From Oehlia diaphana (taxonomy: Eukaryota; Glomeromycota; Glomeromycetes; Glomerales; Glomeraceae), in assembly GCA_003833135.1 (NCBI GenBank), contig QZLH01000046.1, positions 20,374 to 52,755 on the forward strand: a DNA stretch of 32,382 bases, given 5' to 3'. Below are positions 1 to 9,204 of this stretch, one piece after another (the first letter of the stretch is position 1; every line of letters starts with the position of its first letter). Position numbers and translations under genes: made by a program. Below the pieces are notes generated by a model. That model ran no database searches. It was not told where the DNA came from and saw only the letters and a list, made by a program, of their open reading frames with translations.

Positions 1-29
1 TTTGTAAAAATATTAAGTTTAAAAATTCC

Positions 30-190
30 GTATACATTCCGCATGATTAATTTTTTCCGTATACATTTCGTATACATTAGTTTTTTAAAAAATGTTCAAA
101 AACGAATTGCTTATTAAATATACGGAATTTGTATACGGAATCTATAGAAACGTACATAAAATGTATACAAAACGTATCCTTTCCGTATAC
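30..190. repeat. Cluster of six GTATAC palindromes
   Basis: GTATAC occurs at about 30, 59, 70, 131, 163 and 185, mostly within the longer word CCGTATACATT or its complement. The words at 25-41 and 123-139 face each other, so part of the cluster is an imperfect inverted repeat. This looks like a diverged short inverted-repeat element or decayed tandem array. No target-site duplication is evident. Confidence 0.5.
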
Positions 191-245
191 ATATTTCTTA
201 TAGGGAATTTAGAAATTTTAATATGAAAAATATTTGTTAAAAAAG

Positions 246-1000
246 AAATAATACTTTTCCAATAAAATTACTGATGTTTTCTAAGTAAAATAAAAAAAAA
301 ATAGCAGGTTATTTAGTGTAGTTTATCGTATATAACAGTTTAAAGATAAAATATAAAAAATAATACCAAAATTTTATCTATCCAATTATTTTATCATCCA
401 GTGGTCGTACAAAGATTGAATTAGGATTCATCTCATCAAGGTACTGGTTATATATCCATAACATTAATATACAACAAGTAGTAGTTTAAATATTTATAAC
501 TTTTTTATTGATAATTTACTATTTATTGATGTTAGTGACATAAAAATACTGTTATTTGATTCATGATGTGATAAATCCAAAAACTTTAATTAATTTTAAT
601 GATTACTTAATGGCAAGTAATTATTATTTATGGTTTTTTAAAGTTTTTTTTTATAATTTAACCGTCGGCAATTTTTTGTCTATATGTAAAACTTAAATCG
701 GCCTTCTAAACCTTCTTTTCAAGCTTAATAAAAGTTGTAGCGCGAGATGAAATACGTAACATATGTAAATTCCAGACTTCTAGGATACATATACGAGAAA
801 CACGATGCGATTAACTCACTAAAATTTCATAAATTTTGCCAATTTTTACAAATGCAAAAATTCATCTATAAGGCAACTATACAAAAAAATGATTTAAATA
901 ATAAAATAATATTTTTAACATAATATTCATGATGTTTTCTATGTAAAAATAAAAAAAAAATTCTAGGTTAATTATTACAATTTCGCGTATATAATTAATT
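246..1000 (+). repeat. Diverged direct repeat pair (about 246-345 and 895-1000)
   Basis: Two roughly 100-bp blocks in the same orientation share the order GATGTTTTCTA(A/T)GTAAAA, a poly(A) run, an AGGTTA-type word and then CGTATATAA. Similarity is clear by eye but imperfect. The blocks may be remnants of a segmental duplication or the ends of an old element; nothing coding lies between them. Confidence 0.4.
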
Positions 1001-1010
1001 AAACAATGTT

Positions 1011-1042
1011 GAAAATTGCGTGCAAATTTGCACGCAATTTTC
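1011..1042. repeat. Perfect 32-bp palindrome
   Basis: The half-site GAAAATTGCGTGCAAA is followed immediately by its exact reverse complement, with no spacer. The flanking bases do not extend the symmetry. It could extrude a cruciform, bind a dimeric protein, or be the fused end of an inverted-repeat element. No gene lies within 700 bp on the right that it obviously regulates. Confidence 0.85.
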
Positions 1043-1263
1043 TTATTATTTAAGGGATAGTGTATTATGATTTGTAAAAATGTATTATGTGTTTTATATT
1101 TTAATTGATGAATAAAAAATTTTTAAATTAAAAATTTTAAAAAATAATGTCCGCAAAATTTATAACCTTTTGCGACTCTACCGAGCGTCTACAAGAACCG
1201 ATGATGATGATGCAGTTAAGTGATCTTCATCAAATAAATCAAGAATTTAGTATCAGACACGTA

Positions 1264-1570
1264 AGCCCTATTCGTTGCATTTTTCGGTCGGATTTTGTTG
1301 TACAAAAATTATCCAATAAAATTTTTTTATTTTCGATCGCAAATTGAACTGCTTTTAGATTGAAATTTAGTATGAACTCCTTATATTGATATATACTTTT
1401 TTCTTAAATGTCGCGTAAACAGAAATTATCTAATTTTGGTTGGTTATTTCTTGGCGTTCGGCCAAAAAACCCAAAGGGCTAAAATGGTTGCGTTGTACAA
1501 ACTGATCAGCCCAATCAAAATTAACTTAAATCTGACCGAAAAATGCGATCGACCGGAAATGAACAGGGCT
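1264..1570. repeat. Diverged inverted-repeat (MITE-like) element
   Basis: The left arm, starting AGCCCTATTCGTTGCATTTT at 1264, matches the reverse complement of the right arm ending at 1570. The shared words are AGCCCT, GCATTTTTCGGTC and GATTT. The arms are about 35-40 bp with small insertions. The short open frame at 1147-1347 overlaps the left arm and is not supported as a gene. No clear target-site duplication was found. Confidence 0.5.
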
Positions 1571-1759
1571 ATATTAAACTTCGGTATGATAAACAAGTGT
1601 TAAATGTCATTAAAAAAAAATAAATACTATTTGACAATAAATCTATCAATTGTTATTTATTAATACTGTAAATGTAGTAAAAAAAATCTATTATGAAATT
1701 CATACAAGAATCTAGAGGCAATCTATATAAGTGCAGTGCGGTACGTTGCTGATTTTTTT

Positions 1760-3199
1760 TTAAATCCATTTAAAATTTTCATACTCATCACTACGATCGA
1801 TATTACTAAAAATATAATTTTCAATTATTCCTTTTGCTTTATATTGTTCAATTAAACTTACTAACTGCTGATCTACTTTAAAACTAGGAAAAACTATTTT
1901 TAATAACATAGCCCTCCTATTTTTCCAATTATCAAAAAATAATTTTAAATCTTTCAATTTAAATTCCTTAGAATAAAATTTAAATTTAAATAAACTAATT
2001 GGTGATGATTTGGCTAATATTCGGAATAATTTACCCCACCTAAATTTATAATCTTTTCTCACGTGAATAATTAATCCAATTAAAAATTGACAACTAATTA
2101 ATAAATTTTCAAATTCTGGAATCAATATCTTTATATCAAATGATAATTTAAGATACCTAATATTTGGACAATTTTGATAAATTGCCTGAATAAGCATTTT
2201 ACAACCAACATCACGTAAGGCCTTATCGCAATGTATAATAATTTCAGAAAGATTTCTTGTTATGCTTTCAATTAAATTTATTGTAGCAATCAATGGAACA
2301 CGATTAACCTTTAACATTTTTAAATTAGGTAATGAGATATTCTTTAAATTATTTGGATTATACTTCATTATGAAATATGATTTCTCGATTTCTAAATATA
2401 TTAAGTTCACAAAGTACGAAAGAAATCTTGTATTAGGACTCCAATCAATTTTCAAATATTGGATAGTATCTGCATGTTTAATTAATGATTCTTCAAGATA
2501 TTTGTAAAATGGTTCAAGTCTGTTATAAGCATCGGTTAAATAGAATCCATTTAAATTTTTTTGTACTTCAATTAATTTAAAGATCCCATGACTATCAGTA
2601 TTTTCATAGCTATCAAAATTTATTTCGATTTTTTTAATTGATTTGCATATTTCAGCTAATCCTACTAAAACTTTTGGATCAATTTTACGATCATAATAAA
2701 AGATTTCAAGTCCTGATAAGCAACATTCAGCCCCTGGAATAAGATGTACCTGATAATCAAAATATTCTGTAATTGTAAGTTGAATAAATTTTGTATTTTT
2801 ATTAATAAACAATTTTAGTATCTCGTTTCTTAAAATAGGTGCATTTAATTCTCCAACCATATTCAAAAAAATTCCTTCTTTTAGGATAGGCAATTTTAAA
2901 TGTTTCCAAAAACTCATATAATTAAATAAAGGACGCTGATATGTTGTCTCCGTAATAAGATTATTCATTCCTTGATTCTTCAAAATTTCTTTTGATTCTT
3001 CCGATAAAAATGTAAGTATTACGTTGAATAGTTTCTTTTTAATATCAAAATAAGAAAATAGACTAGGATTTCTCCATAAAATTGGCACCGCTGTTACACA
3101 CCAAGTTCTATTAACTAAAAGGCATGAATAAAGTGATTTTTCATCATTTTCTAATTCTTCAAATATTAGAAAAAGTAAATCTTCGTTGGATCGCCACAT
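1760..3199 (-). CDS. F-box / leucine-rich-repeat-like protein, intact
   Basis: This is a single-exon gene of 479 residues with TAA stop. Residues about 5-45 form an F-box (LLFLIFEEL, then SLYSCLLVNRTWC and VPILWRNP), the Skp1-binding module of SCF ubiquitin ligases. The rest, from about residue 150, is leucine/isoleucine-rich with LRR-like strands such as NIRYLKLSF, the usual substrate-recruiting part. By family knowledge it would be a cytosolic or nuclear substrate adaptor; the substrate cannot be inferred. The ATG is supported by the same position in the paralogue at 5494, and by the shared leader just upstream. It is one of four paralogues in the window, and one of two without a break. It is transcribed divergently from the copy at 5494. 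Confidence 0.85.
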   Translation of the reverse strand: MWRSNEDLLFLIFEELENDEKSLYSCLLVNRTWCVTAVPILWRNPSLFSYFDIKKKLFNVILTFLSEESKEILKNQGMNNLITETTYQRPLFNYMSFWKHLKLPILKEGIFLNMVGELNAPILRNEILKLFINKNTKFIQLTITEYFDYQVHLIPGAECCLSGLEIFYYDRKIDPKVLVGLAEICKSIKKIEINFDSYENTDSHGIFKLIEVQKNLNGFYLTDAYNRLEPFYKYLEESLIKHADTIQYLKIDWSPNTRFLSYFVNLIYLEIEKSYFIMKYNPNNLKNISLPNLKMLKVNRVPLIATINLIESITRNLSEIIIHCDKALRDVGCKMLIQAIYQNCPNIRYLKLSFDIKILIPEFENLLISCQFLIGLIIHVRKDYKFRWGKLFRILAKSSPISLFKFKFYSKEFKLKDLKLFFDNWKNRRAMLLKIVFPSFKVDQQLVSLIEQYKAKGIIENYIFSNIDRSDEYENFKWI

Positions 3200-3201
3200 T
3201 C

Positions 3202-3202
3202 T

Positions 3203-3234
<32 letters not shown>
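3202..3234 (-). promoter_or_regulatory. T-tract/A-tract leader of the F-box gene
   Basis: Read on the minus strand, a run of 12 T is followed directly by 21 A and then the ATG two bases later. The paralogue at 5494 has the same design (9 T then 11 A) at the same place. The homopolymers lie in the promoter-proximal or 5' untranslated region and may exclude nucleosomes or shape the leader. Function is inferred; run lengths may contain sequencing error. Confidence 0.4.
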
Positions 3235-3235
<1 letters not shown>

Positions 3236-3544
3236 GAGAAATTTTTTATCGGGTTGATTTGTCCATTATTTTAATGGTTTTTTAGACTTATTGTGTAACA
3301 AATATTACGTTTATATATTTCGCATGAAATTTGATGCATGAAGATCTGTCATTGCATGATTTTTGTCTTGATTCTGGAAAATAAAATTATTTTCAATAAT
3401 ATATAGGAAATGGCATTATTTAATTAGAAATCCATGAACTTATAGAACATATCCTATGAAATATAATAGTCATTTTTTTTTTTTTTTTTTTGTTTTTTAG
3501 TAGTAAAATTGATAATTTATGATTAATTTCATTGTTGATTTATT

Positions 3545-4946
3545 ATTAACGCCGTACAGTTCCAAAATTAAGAAAACCTAGTCCGGGTAACCGTAGCAAA
3601 GACACAAGGTCACATGAACTGGAAGGGTATTAAACAAAAAGGAAACTGATGCAACCGCTAAAGAACAAATAATATTAGAGCAAAATGAGGATACGAACGG
3701 TCGATAACAGATTTGGAAAATCGAATAAGAGAATTAGAAGCTGATGTAACGGTGAAAGAACGAATAAAATTAGAGAAAGAGGAAGAAGCCGAAAATATTT
3801 ACCGGAAAAGTTAAAGAGCTAGAGCAGAAGAAGAATCAAGAAACGAGTTCACTGACCACAAACAGCAAGGTAAATTCGGGTCAAACAAAGAAAAAATCTG
3901 AAGTCGTAAAAATCGGAAAAATTCGGATACACAAAACTATCCAAATGGAAAGATCCGGTTAAAACAATTACCGACGACAATCATAATTTTGCAGATGAGT
4001 CACGTGATATTACGTTCTACGATTTTCCGTGGAAGAAGTACATTTAACAAAAAATGTAGGATACGTCGGACGCCTAAGAAGCTATAAATACAAGATGATT
4101 AATGCCAGACTTTGTTTCGCCAAAGTTTATGGAGTTATATATAAACGAGGTGGCATTAATATATCTATTACAAAAAATGGCCGTAATTATTTCTTCATAA
4201 TGTTTGACTCAAGACTGACGCCGCGCCAAATTAAAGAAAAATACAGTTGCCAAGCATGTAAAAAACTTGAAACTGTCAATGATGAACAAGATGCGACAAT
4301 CATCCATGACTATATCGACAAATATGGCGGGTGGATCAACGAAATTAAATACATTCTAAATTTATTTTAACAACGATATGATAAAAGCCATATATAAATC
4401 AGCTATGGATGATGAACTAGGAAAAACATTTCAAATCTAAGAAACAAGATGATTTAATAGACAAAGACGGAAACTTTAAAGAACGGAGAACCCAAAAGAC
4501 CGCGTCGATGACAATGACAACAAAACATCGGTGAAAAAATAATTTGCCTCGATCAGTCTTGCGAGTTCCAAAGTCTGACCAAATTGAAGAGTTTAACAAA
4601 TTAAACGAAATCTTCAGTGATAGGGTCAAAGAAATTAATAATGTAGCGGAAGGATCCGAATGTAAAGAGAAAGAAATTATAGAGACGCCAACTTTGAATA
4701 CTAACAATAAACGCATTGCAACAGTTCAGGGTACCAGGGAAGATAGCGAGGATAGTGATTTAGAGAGGAATTAGAATAAATATAATTAGATTAGATTAAC
4801 ATAGCGCTATATTAAACTACAAAACAATAGTATAGTAATAGTTTAACTTAACTACTCGATAGTTAGTTAAGTCTAATGTATTTTTATTATTGTTTAAGAC
4901 CCATTTACTCAATAAAAGAAAAATGCTTTACTATAAAAAAAAAAAA
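3545..4946 (+). pseudogene. Decayed polyadenylated retrocopy of a multicopy protein family
   Basis: Coding-like sequence in three shifting plus-strand frames runs from about 3551 to the stop at 4774. The first part gives a charged coiled coil (RIRELEADVTVKER type). The middle gives a globular block (4029-4370: GYVGRLRSYKYK, FDSRLTPRQIKEKY, QACKKL). The last part (4544-4774) ends EDSEDSDLERN. The middle block resembles a repeated Rhizophagus family that I recall as retroelement-associated, from memory only. AATAAA at 4911 and a run of 12 A at 4935-4946, with no continuing gene, indicate an inserted cDNA. TTTATTATTA before and TTTACTATTA after could be a target-site duplication with one mismatch, but this is weak in such AT-rich DNA. 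Several frameshifts make it non-functional. Confidence 0.6.
4911..4916 (+). terminator. AATAAA polyadenylation signal of the retrocopy
   Basis: AATAAA lies 18 bp upstream of a 12-A run at 4935-4946, the normal spacing between a polyadenylation signal and a templated poly(A) tail in a retroposed copy. Confidence 0.55.
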
Positions 4947-5258
4947 TTTACTATTAGTTAAAAGTTTCTTAAATTATTATACATATCTTGAATCTTTTAA
5001 TAGGAAATATACGAATTACGAATTTTCTGAAGAAAATTTTTGATTTACTCAATTTTCCGTTGTTAAAGTATTAAATTAATCATTGTCAATTTTACTATGA
5101 AAATTATTATTTATATGTTTCATAAGTTCGTGGATTGCTAATTAAATAATGCCATTTCCTATATTGTTTATATCAATGCTTGAAAATAATTTTATTTTCC
5201 AGAAGCTTTAGCTTTTGCTAGAAAGCGTTCTTCCTATTAAATTTCCACGTATTCATCA

Positions 5259-5389
5259 TAGGGATGGCAACGGTCACGGTTATTAACCGGTCATGACCGG
5301 TTATGACCGTGACCGATATCGGTCGGTCAAAGGCTTCCGACCGTTTAACCGACCGTTTAACCGACCGTGACCGACCGTTGCCATCCCTA
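5259..5389. mobile_element. hAT-like MITE, 131 bp
   Basis: The ends are perfect 17-bp terminal inverted repeats beginning TAGGGATGGCAACGGTC. The interior is made of repeated GACCG(T/G) words. Flanks are ATTCATCA (5251-5258) and ATTCGTCA (5390-5397), matching at 7 of 8 positions. An 8-bp duplication and this type of terminus are typical of the hAT superfamily. No coding capacity, so it depends on a transposase supplied elsewhere. A related 263-bp copy lies at 30161. Confidence 0.8.
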
Positions 5390-5471
5390 ATTCGTCATAC
5401 AAAAAACAAAATAGTATTTGGTTACAAACCTAAATTATAAAAAAAATTTCTCCTTTTTATTTATTTATTTA

Positions 5472-5491
5472 TTTTTTTTTAAAAAAAAAAA
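5472..5491 (+). promoter_or_regulatory. T-tract/A-tract leader of the second F-box copy
   Basis: Nine T followed by eleven A end two bases before the ATG, matching the leader of the inverted paralogue at 3199. An upstream TTTA repeat (5458-5473) replaces part of the T run. Conservation in both arms marks it as part of the ancestral duplicated unit. Confidence 0.4.
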
Positions 5492-5493
5492 GA

Positions 5494-6936
5494 ATGCGGC
5501 GATTCAATAAAGATTTGTTTTTTCTAATATTTGAAAAATTAAAAAATGATAAACAATCACTTTATTCGTGTGTTTTAGTTAATAGAACTTGGTGTGTAAC
5601 AGCGGTGCCATTTTTATGGAGAAATCCTAGTCGATATTGTTATGCGACTGATAATTCAAAGAATATACTATTTAACGTAATACTTTTACATTTATCGGAA
5701 GAATCAAGAGAAATTTTGAAGAATCAAGGAATGAATAATCTTATTACGGAGACAACATATCAGCGTCCTTTATTTAATTATATTAGTTTTTGGAAATATT
5801 TAGAATTGTATATCCTAGAAGATATAATTTCTTCGAAAATGATTGAAAAATCAAATGCACCTATTTTAAGAAACGAGATATTAAAATTATTTATTAATAA
5901 AGATACTAAGTTTATTTAACTTTCAATCCCGCGTTACTTTGATTATCAGCTACATCTTATTCCGGAGGCTGAAAGTTGCCTTTCAGAAATTGGATTCTTT
6001 CATTGTGAAGTTCAAATTGATCAAAATATTTTAGAAGGATTGGCTAAAATATGCAAATCAATTAAAAAAATTACATTGTATATTACGGCCTATGATAATA
6101 CTGATAATTATGGGATCTTTAAATTAATTGAAGTACAAAAAGGTTTAAATGAATTCTGTTTATTCGATATTTCAGGCTCTAAACATGAATCATTTTATAA
6201 ATCTCTTGAAGAATCATTAATTAAACATGCGGATACTGTTCAATATCTGATAATTGGTTGGAATCCTACTACAAGATTTCTTTCGTACTTTGTGAACTTA
6301 CTATATTTAGAAATTCAGAAACCATATTTCTTAAATCGGAATGATCCAAATAATTTAAAGAATTTGTCATTACCTATTTTAAAAATCTTAAAGGTTAATG
6401 ATGTTCCATTGATTGCTACAGTAAATTTAATTGAAAGTACAACAAGAAATCTTTCTGAAATTAGTATACATTGTGATAATTTCATACATTATGTTGATTG
6501 TAAAATGTTTATTCAAGCAATTTATCAAAATTGTCCAAATATTAAGTATCTTAAATTATCATTAGATAGACATTTGTTGATTCCAGAATTTGAAAATTTA
6601 TTAATTAGTTGTCAATTTTTAAATGGATTAATTATTAACGTGTGCGAAGATTATGAATTTAGTTGGGATAAGTTATTTCAAATATTAGCCAAATCTTCAC
6701 CAATTAGTTTATTTAAATTTAAATTTTATTCTAAGATATTTAAATTGAAAGATATAGAATCATTTTTTTCTAGTTGGACAAATAGGAATCCTATATTGTT
6801 AAAAATAAGTCATTCCGATATAAAAGTGGATCAGAAATTGGTAAATTTAATCGAAGAATATAAAGCGAAAGGAGTGATTAAAAAATATTCCTTTGATTGT
6901 GGAATAAATCTTGATCAAGATTTTGAATGGATTTAA
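5494..6936 (+). pseudogene. F-box/LRR-like gene with one premature stop
   Basis: The frame from ATG 5494 to the TAA at 6934 would encode 480 residues, collinear with the intact paralogue at 1760. The F-box (DLFFLIFEKL, SLYSCVLVNRTWC, VPFLWRNP) and the leucine-rich part are both preserved. The only lesion I see is TAA at 5917-5919 (codon 142), where the paralogue has CAA for Gln, a single C-to-T change. Reading stays in frame beyond it, and the downstream piece has no ATG at its upstream end. A truncated product would keep the F-box but lose the recruiting region. It could be a young pseudogene, a dominant-negative-like adaptor, or a sequencing error. Confidence 0.8.
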
Positions 6937-7660
6937 AAGAAATTAACAACGTACCACACTGTACAAGTTATCTTTTAGTACCTCTAAATATATCAAATTC
7001 ATAATAATATGTATTATGTAGATTCAATATGTTTGATTTTATAAATCAAATTTAAATTTTCATATATATATTATTTCTTTATAATATTCTCAGGATGGAA
7101 GTATTAAAATTAAATTGAATGTTTCAGCCAGACCGGTTGGAGTTTGATCAACTTTAGATCGGTTGATTGATCTAGTCAAATATGGTATTGTTTTCCTTAA
7201 AGAAAATTTTTTTCAACAAAATTTTGCTTTCTTTTTTTTAGAGTTCTTCCGGCGATGAATTTCTTGTGGTTTTTGATTTCATTGTAAATAAGTTTTTGGC
7301 AAGTTTCTTTAATTTACAAATTTTTTCCTTTATTATTTCCTTTTATTTTTATATTTTTTTGACAAACTTATTAATTGTCATTACTTTCTTTCTTTTTAGG
7401 CAGGATTTCAGTCTCTTTGGTCATGAGCTTCAGAAGTTGACTTCCCAGACTTTCAGTTAATATTGAACAGCACTTGTACTTTCTTTTTCAGTGGAATGAA
7501 TCAGTAAGTTTTTGGAGCATTTCATTTAATTATTTTATAAGAATATTTTTTCTTTTTATGAGTATCGGTAGAGATAGGATCATTTCAAACCTTTTTTTGC
7601 TTTTTTTTTCATTTTATTTTGAAGAAACTAATTATTTCTTTTGTTAATTCTGTACGTATC

Positions 7661-7911
7661 AGGTTGGCTCCTTGAGTAAAATTTCGAATTAAAGCTAAAT
7701 AGATTTTTTTTTTAATTAAATACTGCTAATATTTCATTGATATTTCTTTAGGTTTCAGATTCTCAGTGAGTTTCAAATCAAAACTTAAAAAAAAATTATT
7801 AGTAAAGCGTTAGCAACGTATTGTTAAGAAAAAAATTTTTTAACGAAACGTTGCTAACATTTTGCTAATATTTTTTTTAGGTTTGGCTCCCTTAGTGAGT
7901 TTGAATCAAAT
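7661..7911 (+). repeat. Three 33-bp exon-like modules
   Basis: Diverged copies of AGGTTTGGCTCCCTTAGTGA plus a GTTTGAATCAAAT-type tail lie at 7661-7693, 7750-7782 and 7879-7911. Two are preceded by TGCTAATATT and a T-rich tract ending in TTTAG, like a 3' splice site. They may be tandemly duplicated exons of a noncoding or decayed transcript. No protein frame is conserved that I recognise. Confidence 0.4.
7798..7869. repeat. Imperfect hairpin of about 72 bp
   Basis: The arm ATTAGTAAAGCGTTAGCAAC faces GTTGCTAACATTTTGCTAAT, and the centre continues as GTTAAG, a run of A, a run of T, then TTAAC. The structure sits between two of the exon-like modules and may be a tiny MITE inserted there. Confidence 0.55.
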
Positions 7912-9204
7912 CGACAGCCAATGATCTCTCTAAGATTTTACCTGTGGTGGTAAATTATTCGTGGGAAAGAAATTCGTATCCTAACTAAAACTAAAATTAT
8001 AAAATCATCAGATATCGGATCCATCAAATAATCTAAATGTTTAAAAAGCAGGCCATTAAGTGCAATGATAAAATCTACAGAATTGACCAGTAGTTTAAAA
8101 ATTTAAAGTAAGAATTCTTTTACTATTTGGAATAATTTTGTCTTTTTTAAAAAAATGTAAATTAATATGTTTACATGATATAATTCTTTAGTGGTATCCT
8201 TTATTAAACTTAATAGTTGGTTTTTATTTCTTATCATGTCAGCTGCTGATTGGGGAAATTGGACCTTAATTGTTTCCTAAACTATTAATATTGCGTAATG
8301 TGATTCTCTAAAACTCAAAAAAAATTTCCTTTTTTTATGCGTTTAAGCCCTTTTACCTTTTACTTATGTAGAATCACGTCTAACCCTCTTTTTATTATGT
8401 ATATTATTATGTAAATCACGTCTAACCCATTGTCCTTCTTCCCAACCCATTGTCCCAAGTACTATGATCCGTCAAAATATTTATTGTTTATAACAGATGA
8501 GTTTCTTGCGAGTATATATATAAAAATAAATGTAAAGTGGTCACCAGAAGTATATTTAAGTGGCGTAGTTTAATTTATTGGCTGACAATTGATATGACCC
8601 TCTTACTGATCGCAAAAATATCCCCAAAACTTTAGGGACTTCCTCTATCGGCCGATATGTTGTTAATTAATCTTAAACCACTCTTTAAGAGAATAAAAGT
8701 GATAATTCGATTGAAGATAACGAAAATAATGGTAAAAAAAAAAACATTAAACTATTGATAAATTAATTGGTAATGAATTTTTTTTGTTATTTAAAAATTA
8801 TTTTAGACCATTAAAAAAACAAATTAAACAAAAAACAATGGTAAATTTGTTTTTGCGCAGTTTTATTCGTTTCAATATCGTAATTTAACCAAAATTTTGC
8901 TTTCATTTATCACCTGGCCACTAATATGCTTTATTGTCTTTTATAAACTATGTAGCCAGTATGATAAGCTATGTTAGTTATAGTATAATTATTATAATTA
9001 AATAGTTATAATTTATTGATTTTATTGGTTTTCTATTAGTATTATAATAGTAATACATCTTAATACATTCATTTCAGTTTTTACTATATTTATAGTAACA
9101 TTACAATTAGTGATATGAACTTTCATTCCAAATCAAGAGTCAAAAATAGTTTCGTCAAGCTGACAAGGCTGACAAATACTCAAATATATAAGAGTCTAAT
9201 TTAG

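Larger units (their letters stand above)
1..1010. other. AT-rich intergenic stretch without a gene
   Basis: No open frame longer than a few dozen codons and no recognisable RNA gene is visible. The stretch contains the GTATAC cluster and the two halves of a diverged direct repeat listed separately. The rest is poly(A)/poly(T)-rich DNA with no feature I can name. Confidence 0.6.
1727..3542 (-). repeat. Left arm of an inverted duplication carrying an F-box gene
   Basis: This arm, read on the minus strand, aligns with about 5050-6968 on the plus strand. The match includes the DNA 3' of both genes (the CAACGTACC(A/G)CACTG word), the coding region, the T-tract/A-tract leader and several hundred bp upstream (AATAATGCCATTTCCTATAT and neighbours). 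The arms are clearly diverged, so the duplication is not recent. Confidence 0.75.
5050..6968 (+). repeat. Right arm of the inverted duplication
   Basis: This is the plus-strand counterpart of 1727-3542. Homology starts near the AAATTAATCAT/TCAATTTTACTA words and continues through the leader, the coding region and about 30 bp past the stop. The hAT-like MITE at 5259-5389 is absent from the other arm, so it entered after the duplication. Confidence 0.75.
6969..9204. other. AT-rich intergenic stretch with repeated modules, no supported gene
   Basis: The only open frame (7266-7460) encodes a Phe/Ile-rich string of T-tract codons and is not credible. The stretch holds the three exon-like modules and the hairpin listed separately, and a short tandem around 8374-8455 in which CACGTCTAACCC and AACCCATTGTCC each occur twice. 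Nothing else is recognised. Confidence 0.5.

Noticed and set aside
1147..1347. 66-codon open frame
   Set aside because: It overlaps the left arm of a diverged inverted-repeat element, has no known domain and no neighbouring gene features.
2262..2507. Plus-strand frame inside the F-box gene
   Set aside because: Antisense shadow of the minus-strand F-box coding sequence.
4417..4716. 99-codon minus-strand frame
   Set aside because: Antisense shadow of the decayed retrocopy, whose plus-strand frames read as the real former protein.
7266..7460. 64-codon hydrophobic frame that could look like a membrane protein
   Set aside because: Its Phe/Ile content comes from T-tracts; it spans several splice-acceptor-like TTTTAG sites and has no supporting context.
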